Part shown: one piece after another, positions 24,518-27,670 of the stretch
Layout: each line of letters begins with the position of its first letter
Position numbering within the stretch: position 1 is the stretch's first letter
NCBI GenBank assembly: GCA_030673735.1
Contig: DAOVIK010000002.1
Span: forward strand, 1 to 27,670
Reading direction: 5' to 3'
DNA length: 27,670 nucleotides
Source of the DNA: Anaerolineae bacterium
Lineage (GTDB): Bacteria > Chloroflexota > Anaerolineae > Anaerolineales > E44-bin32
Program-made: the position numbers and the translations under genes
The notes under the pieces: generated by a model
What the model was told of the DNA's origin: nothing
The model's database searches: none
What the model saw: only the letters and a program-made list of their open reading frames with translations

Positions 24518-24559
24518 ATATTCTAGTACTAGAATATCATAGGTTGATCCGTCTGTCTA
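24518..24559 (-). promoter_or_regulatory. Promoter with perfect 20-bp palindromic operator for the PadR operon
   Basis: On the minus strand TAGACA (24559-24554) and TATTCT (24536-24531) are 17 bases apart. The palindrome at 24518-24537 is perfect, with half-site ATATTCTAGT, and covers the whole -10 and the start site. Its length, AT-rich ends and position match PadR operators, so autorepression is likely. Confidence 0.8.
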
Positions 24560-24639
24560 GGGCATTCTTACTCTGCGCGGGCGCACCTGAAGACGCTTAC
24601 TTATCGTTGTTCTTGGGCAATCCCAGATGATCCTAGCGC

Positions 24640-25380
24640 TCAGTCAGTTTGAGGCTGCCGGGGAACGCGTGCCAGGAGGTACGCCAACAGTGCCATCAGG
24701 TTGCCGAGCAGCACAAAGATGGCCCAAGGCCAGGGACGCTCACCACGCTTACGGGCGTCCAACCAGGTCCAAGTCGGCAGCGCCAGCCAATAGCCCACTA
24801 GACCCACAAGGGAGACGAGGATTAGCGCCTTCCATCCCGCCCCCACTTCATCAGGGCTGATCTCGTACGCAATGCCGATCAGGGCAACCACGGAGCCATC
24901 CGGAGCTCGAATTCGCCGCACGATGTGGCGATAGATGTCATTATGCTCACCCTCGCGTTGAATCGCTGACGCTACGTGGAGCAATGTTTGCTGCTCTTGG
25001 CTGAGCGCGTCGTCAGGAAGCGCTAATAGCACGAGTTGAAGTTCCATCTGGGATTGATGTTGCGCTATTCCTTGGGCAAAGGATTGCGCTGTAGCCCCAG
25101 TGGACAGGACAACCTCTCCATGAGGCTCCAGCAGCCAGAGGGTCGCCAAATGGGGGGCGTCGGCGACCTCCTGAATCGCATGCTGGAGCCGCGCATCATC
25201 GATTGAGGTTGGCTGCAGAATGGTAAGGGGTTCGAGGCTTTCTTCAATGCTCGCGAGCGTTTCGCCCGTGTCGGTCACCAACTCTACTCGCCAAAATGAG
25301 AGCGAGACAATGCCCACTATGGCCAGCAGCCCACAAGCCAAGGCCACCCACGGGAGTGCTCTTCTAAGTCCGTCAGACAT
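24640..25380 (-). CDS. Membrane protein with an extracytoplasmic sensor-like domain, in an ECF sigma operon
   Basis: The 246-residue protein has one N-terminal transmembrane helix (about 9-30), an extracytoplasmic region of about 140 residues (31-172) and two C-terminal transmembrane helices (about 176-197 and 210-232), ending in a short basic tail. The outer region includes ATLWLLEPHGEVVLSTG, and RRIRAPDGSVVALIGIAYE, which looks like paired beta-strands of a PAS/Cache-type sensor. I do not recognise a family with certainty. The start overlaps the upstream small membrane protein by eight bases, and that gene overlaps the sigma factor, so the three proteins are probably made together. A role in sensing a signal for the sigma factor is an inference. 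Confidence 0.6.
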   Translation of the reverse strand: MSDGLRRALPWVALACGLLAIVGIVSLSFWRVELVTDTGETLASIEESLEPLTILQPTSIDDARLQHAIQEVADAPHLATLWLLEPHGEVVLSTGATAQSFAQGIAQHQSQMELQLVLLALPDDALSQEQQTLLHVASAIQREGEHNDIYRHIVRRIRAPDGSVVALIGIAYEISPDEVGAGWKALILVSLVGLVGYWLALPTWTWLDARKRGERPWPWAIFVLLGNLMALLAYLLARVPRQPQTD

Positions 25381-25720
25381 CGGTTTTCCTCCGCATGATG
25401 ATCACAAGGCCGGCGAACGGAATCACGGCCAGGTTTAGCGCAAGCACAAAGGCGAGAAGATGTGAAGACGATAGCGTGGCCGTGATGGAGTCTAGAGATA
25501 CATAGCGTCCAGCGAACCAGACTGCTCCGATAAAGGCCAGACACCCCAGAAAGGCGAGAGCCGCATCGGGAAACGCCGGCTTCTTTGGACGAACCTGGCG
25601 CGATAGCAGCGCAAGCGTCCGCGATCGGACCTTAGGGCTTGGACGAGCCTCGCTTCCAAGGGCCGCACGAAGCAGGCGTTTGGTGTTCTCCTCCAGGTGG
25701 TCTTCGTTAGTTTTCACCAT
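25373..25720 (-). CDS. Small two-helix membrane protein, candidate anti-sigma factor
   Basis: The 115-residue protein has a hydrophilic N-terminal segment (MVKTNEDHLEENTKRLLRAALGSE, then a basic stretch to about residue 48) predicted to be cytoplasmic, followed by two hydrophobic helices (about 52-71 and 85-108) and the short tail RRKTDV. No zinc-binding anti-sigma motif (HxxxCxxC) is present. ATG 25720 has GAGGAGA three bases upstream and overlaps the sigma gene by 14 bases. Position directly after an ECF sigma gene suggests an anti-sigma or membrane-tethering role; the sequence alone does not prove it. Confidence 0.55.
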   Translation of the reverse strand: MVKTNEDHLEENTKRLLRAALGSEARPSPKVRSRTLALLSRQVRPKKPAFPDAALAFLGCLAFIGAVWFAGRYVSLDSITATLSSSHLLAFVLALNLAVIPFAGLVIIMRRKTDV

Positions 25721-26294
25721 GTTTCTCCTCGAGGTGCTCGAGCCTCTGGCGCAGGGCCTCCCTTGCGCGCGAAAGCAGCGATTCGGTTGCCTTGTACGAT
25801 CTACCAAGCATGCTGCTGATCTCGGTCACCGGAAGCTCATCGACATAGCGAGCAAGCAAAGCACTGCGGTAGTCATCGGGAAGAGTGGCAAGGGCTTTGA
25901 CAACGAGAATGCGTGTGGTGCGCTGCAAGACGACGTCCTCGGGAAGTGGTGAGGTAGCCATCAACTGCAATAGTTGTTGGGAGGGAACATCCGAAAATAC
26001 ATCCGTCGGCTTTCCAGTGCGGCGACGGAAGTCGGTGATCTTATGCCGGGCGATGGCACACAACCAGGTGAATAGGCGGCTCTCTCCACTGAAGGCTGAA
26101 GCCGAATGCATCGCCGCTAAGAGAGTGGTCTGCCAGACCTCTTCAGCATCTTCCCGCGCCGAATCCAAGTGATGGAATATGAAGGCAAAGAGGGGATCGG
26201 CATAGCGCTCGAAGAATACCTGCAGCGCCTCCTCGTTTCCGGCTGCCACACGCTTCGCCAGTCTGGTGTCGCTAGATGGATTAGTATTGTCCAC
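25707..26294 (-). CDS. ECF-type RNA polymerase sigma factor
   Basis: The 195-residue protein has sigma region 2 (EALQVFFERYADPLFAFIFHHLDSAREDAEEVWQTTLLAAM, then FTWLCAIARHKITDFRRR) and region 4 (LPDDYRSALLARYVDELPVTEISSMLGRSYKATESLLSRAREALR), the two-domain ECF layout. The GTG start at 26294 has only a weak GGA upstream; it is the only in-frame start that keeps region 2 intact with a normal N-terminus. It heads a three-gene overlapping cluster. The gene is divergent from the membrane protein at 26552. An inverted repeat AGGGCA-CA-TGCCCT at 26335-26348 lies upstream and could be an operator. Confidence 0.93.
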   Translation of the reverse strand: MDNTNPSSDTRLAKRVAAGNEEALQVFFERYADPLFAFIFHHLDSAREDAEEVWQTTLLAAMHSASAFSGESRLFTWLCAIARHKITDFRRRTGKPTDVFSDVPSQQLLQLMATSPLPEDVVLQRTTRILVVKALATLPDDYRSALLARYVDELPVTEISSMLGRSYKATESLLSRAREALRQRLEHLEEKHGEN

Positions 26295-26334
26295 GAATGT
26301 CCAATCAATACATCGGCCCGGGATAGTCCATCAC

Positions 26335-26348
26335 AGGGCACATGCCCT
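26335..26348. promoter_or_regulatory. Short inverted repeat in the divergent sigma/membrane-protein intergenic region
   Basis: AGGGCA and TGCCCT form perfect 6-bp arms with a 2-bp centre, 41 bases upstream of the sigma start. The arrangement is compatible with a dimeric regulator site. No regulator is identified. Confidence 0.3.
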
Positions 26349-26465
26349 CATGATGCGGAACCCTGTCCACTCTACCATGTTTGTCGTATGGCGCATCAAG
26401 AATCCTTCGGTTCTTTGGAGATGCAGAGGCATTTGGAGACTTGCGCTTCCTGCTTCCATAAGGGC

Positions 26466-26471
26466 TATACT
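26466..26471 (+). promoter_or_regulatory. Candidate -10 element for the membrane protein at 26552
   Basis: TATACT matches the -10 consensus at five of six positions. The best upstream -35 (TTGCGC, 26441-26446) is 19 bases away and weak. The transcript would start near 26478, leaving a leader of about 75 bases before the ATG. Confidence 0.35.
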
Positions 26472-26551
26472 ATTGGCCTACATAGAGAGGCTTCGGCCAT
26501 CGGAAAAGCCGGCAGCAATAAGACCGAACAAAGACTTGGAGGGAGTGCGAG

Positions 26552-27670
26552 ATGACCACCAAACGATACTACGGGCGTGTGCGGCGTCCCGTTCAGCGCG
26601 AGGCAGCTGAGCGCTATCTACTCGTGACTCTGATCAGCTTCGCCGCATCCGTTGCGGTGACGCGGCTGTTCCTTGAGCTCACAGGCTACCCGCAATTGGG
26701 GAATAAAACCCTGCATATCGCTCACGTTTTGTGGGGAGGCTTGCTGCTCTTTGTAGCTGCGTTGCTTCCCCTGATATTCGCTAACCGCTGGGCATACACA
26801 TGGGGTGCCCTGACCGCGGGACTTGGTGTGGGCTTGTTCATCGACGAGGTCGGCAAGTTCATCACTCAGAGCAACGACTACTTCTTTCCAGCAGCTGCGC
26901 CTCTCATCTATGCCTTCTTCCTCCTGACGGTGTTGATCTATACGCAGATACGGCGGACTCATACTCATACGCCGCGGACTGAACTGTATCGCGCCCTGGG
27001 TGGTTTGCAGGAAGTGCTCGACCGTGACCTCGATCCGCATGAGCGCCAGGAGCTCGAGGATCGATTGCGAAACGTGGCGGAAAGCGCACAGCGCCCCGCG
27101 CTCTCAGGATTGGCGCGTGCATTGCTTGATTTTGTGAGTAGTAAAGATCTTGACCTGGTTCCGGAAGTGCCCACACTCTGGGAGCGGATTGGGGCGTGGG
27201 TAGAGAGGTTTGAGGCTCGCTGGATTTCTCAAGCGCGATTGAAGGCAATTGTGGTTGGTGGGCTCGTGGGGCTGGGCGTGGTCCAGCTTCTGAGCATGGT
27301 GCGGTTGGTTTGGGCGGCGCTTGACCCAGCATATTTGGAGCGCATGCTCCCATATCTGATCGCCGCAGGGAAGGTCTCTGATGCCAGCGCAATGGCCTGG
27401 TTCGGAGGTCGCATGGCATTGGAGGGCGTTGTCGGCCTGATGCTTATCAGCGCAGCGATCATTCTGGCCATCGGGAAGGATCGCATCGGCATTCGGCTTG
27501 CCTACTACAGCTTGCTTGTGTCTCTGACGGTTACTAACCTGCTGGTGTTCTATTTTGAGCAGTTCTCGACCATCATCACCGCAACAATCCAATTCGCGCT
27601 TCTGTTGGTGGTTCTTCGCTACCGCCGCCGGCATTTCGGCCTTGTGAAGCATCCTGTGGGCGAGGACCGG
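26552..27670 (+). CDS. Multi-pass membrane protein, 3' truncated by the window edge
   Basis: An open frame of 373 codons begins ATG 26552 (MTTKRYYGRVRRPVQREAAE), with GGAGGGAG about eight bases upstream, and continues in frame to the last base with no stop. Four hydrophobic segments lie at about residues 25-140 (LISFAASVAVTRLFLEL; HVLWGGLLLFVAALLPLIF; GALTAGLGVGLFIDEVGKF; PLIYAFFLLTVLIY). A charged cytoplasmic stretch of about 90 residues follows (LYRALGGLQEVLDRDLDPHE ...), then further hydrophobic segments from about 230, ending LLLVVLRYRRRH. FIDEVGKF, with acidic residues inside a membrane segment, stands out. I do not recognise the family. The gene is divergent from the ECF sigma operon and might be a target of it, which is inference. 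Confidence 0.75.
   Translation, partial: MTTKRYYGRVRRPVQREAAERYLLVTLISFAASVAVTRLFLELTGYPQLGNKTLHIAHVLWGGLLLFVAALLPLIFANRWAYTWGALTAGLGVGLFIDEVGKFITQSNDYFFPAAAPLIYAFFLLTVLIYTQIRRTHTHTPRTELYRALGGLQEVLDRDLDPHERQELEDRLRNVAESAQRPALSGLARALLDFVSSKDLDLVPEVPTLWERIGAWVERFEARWISQARLKAIVVGGLVGLGVVQLLSMVRLVWAALDPAYLERMLPYLIAAGKVSDASAMAWFGGRMALEGVVGLMLISAAIILAIGKDRIGIRLAYYSLLVSLTVTNLLVFYFEQFSTIITATIQFALLLVVLRYRRRHFGLVKHPVGEDR

Noticed and set aside
26169..26555. Plus-strand frame with several cysteines overlapping the sigma gene and ending in the ATGA of the membrane protein
   Set aside because: Most of it lies antisense to the sigma factor, none of its possible starts has a ribosome site, and the likely -10 at 26466 would exclude it from the transcript. 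A short coupled peptide from ATG 26388 cannot be wholly excluded.

Overview
The window is a gene-dense bacterial chromosome segment with no rRNA, recognisable tRNA, CRISPR array, insertion sequence or phage gene. The mix of genes suggests a Gram-positive-like or Chloroflexota (Anaerolineae-type) heterotroph: a Gmad2-type domain, a lipoprotein PQQ-type sugar dehydrogenase, a HAL2-type nucleotidase, a Cox/xanthine-dehydrogenase-type molybdenum hydroxylase, frequent TTG/GTG starts and clear Shine-Dalgarno sites. That placement is an inference from gene content, not a phylogeny.

Layout. Positions 1-7390 hold housekeeping and envelope genes: the tail of a Gmad2-domain protein, a shared bidirectional terminator, a lipoprotein sugar dehydrogenase (minus), a 3'(2'),5'-bisphosphate nucleotidase overlapping a GT39-like membrane glycosyltransferase, and a SERCA-like Ca2+ P-type ATPase.

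Positions 7686-18532 hold ten consecutive plus-strand genes with overlaps or short gaps, evidently one operon: FdrA-like, a GNAT-like protein, an SCP2-type thiolase-like protein, a DUF35 Zn-ribbon/OB protein, YlbE-like (DUF1116), a cyclase-family metal hydrolase, the FAD, 2Fe-2S and molybdopterin subunits of a molybdenum hydroxylase, and YlbF-like (DUF2877). FdrA, YlbE and YlbF are the three families assigned to oxamate carbamoyltransferase (AllF/AllG/AllH) in E. coli allantoin catabolism. Here they are embedded in a set that looks like a catabolic pathway: hydroxylate a (probably nitrogen-containing) substrate, hydrolyse a ring or amide, move a carbamoyl or acyl group, and process a CoA ester. 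The thiolase-like protein has proline where the catalytic cysteine should be. I know of no described pathway with this set of genes, so this is the leading candidate for a novel system.

Positions 18626-26294 are all minus-strand: a small alpha/beta hydrolase; an unrecognised 144-residue protein preceded by what looks like a complete transcription attenuator (promoter, 21-codon leader peptide, mutually exclusive antiterminator and terminator); a thiolase-nitrilase pair with its own promoter and an inverted repeat at the start site; a PadR-GyrI-BtrH-like operon whose promoter carries a perfect 20-bp palindrome; and a three-gene overlapping cluster of an ECF sigma factor and two membrane proteins. 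From 26552 a plus-strand multi-pass membrane protein runs off the end of the window.
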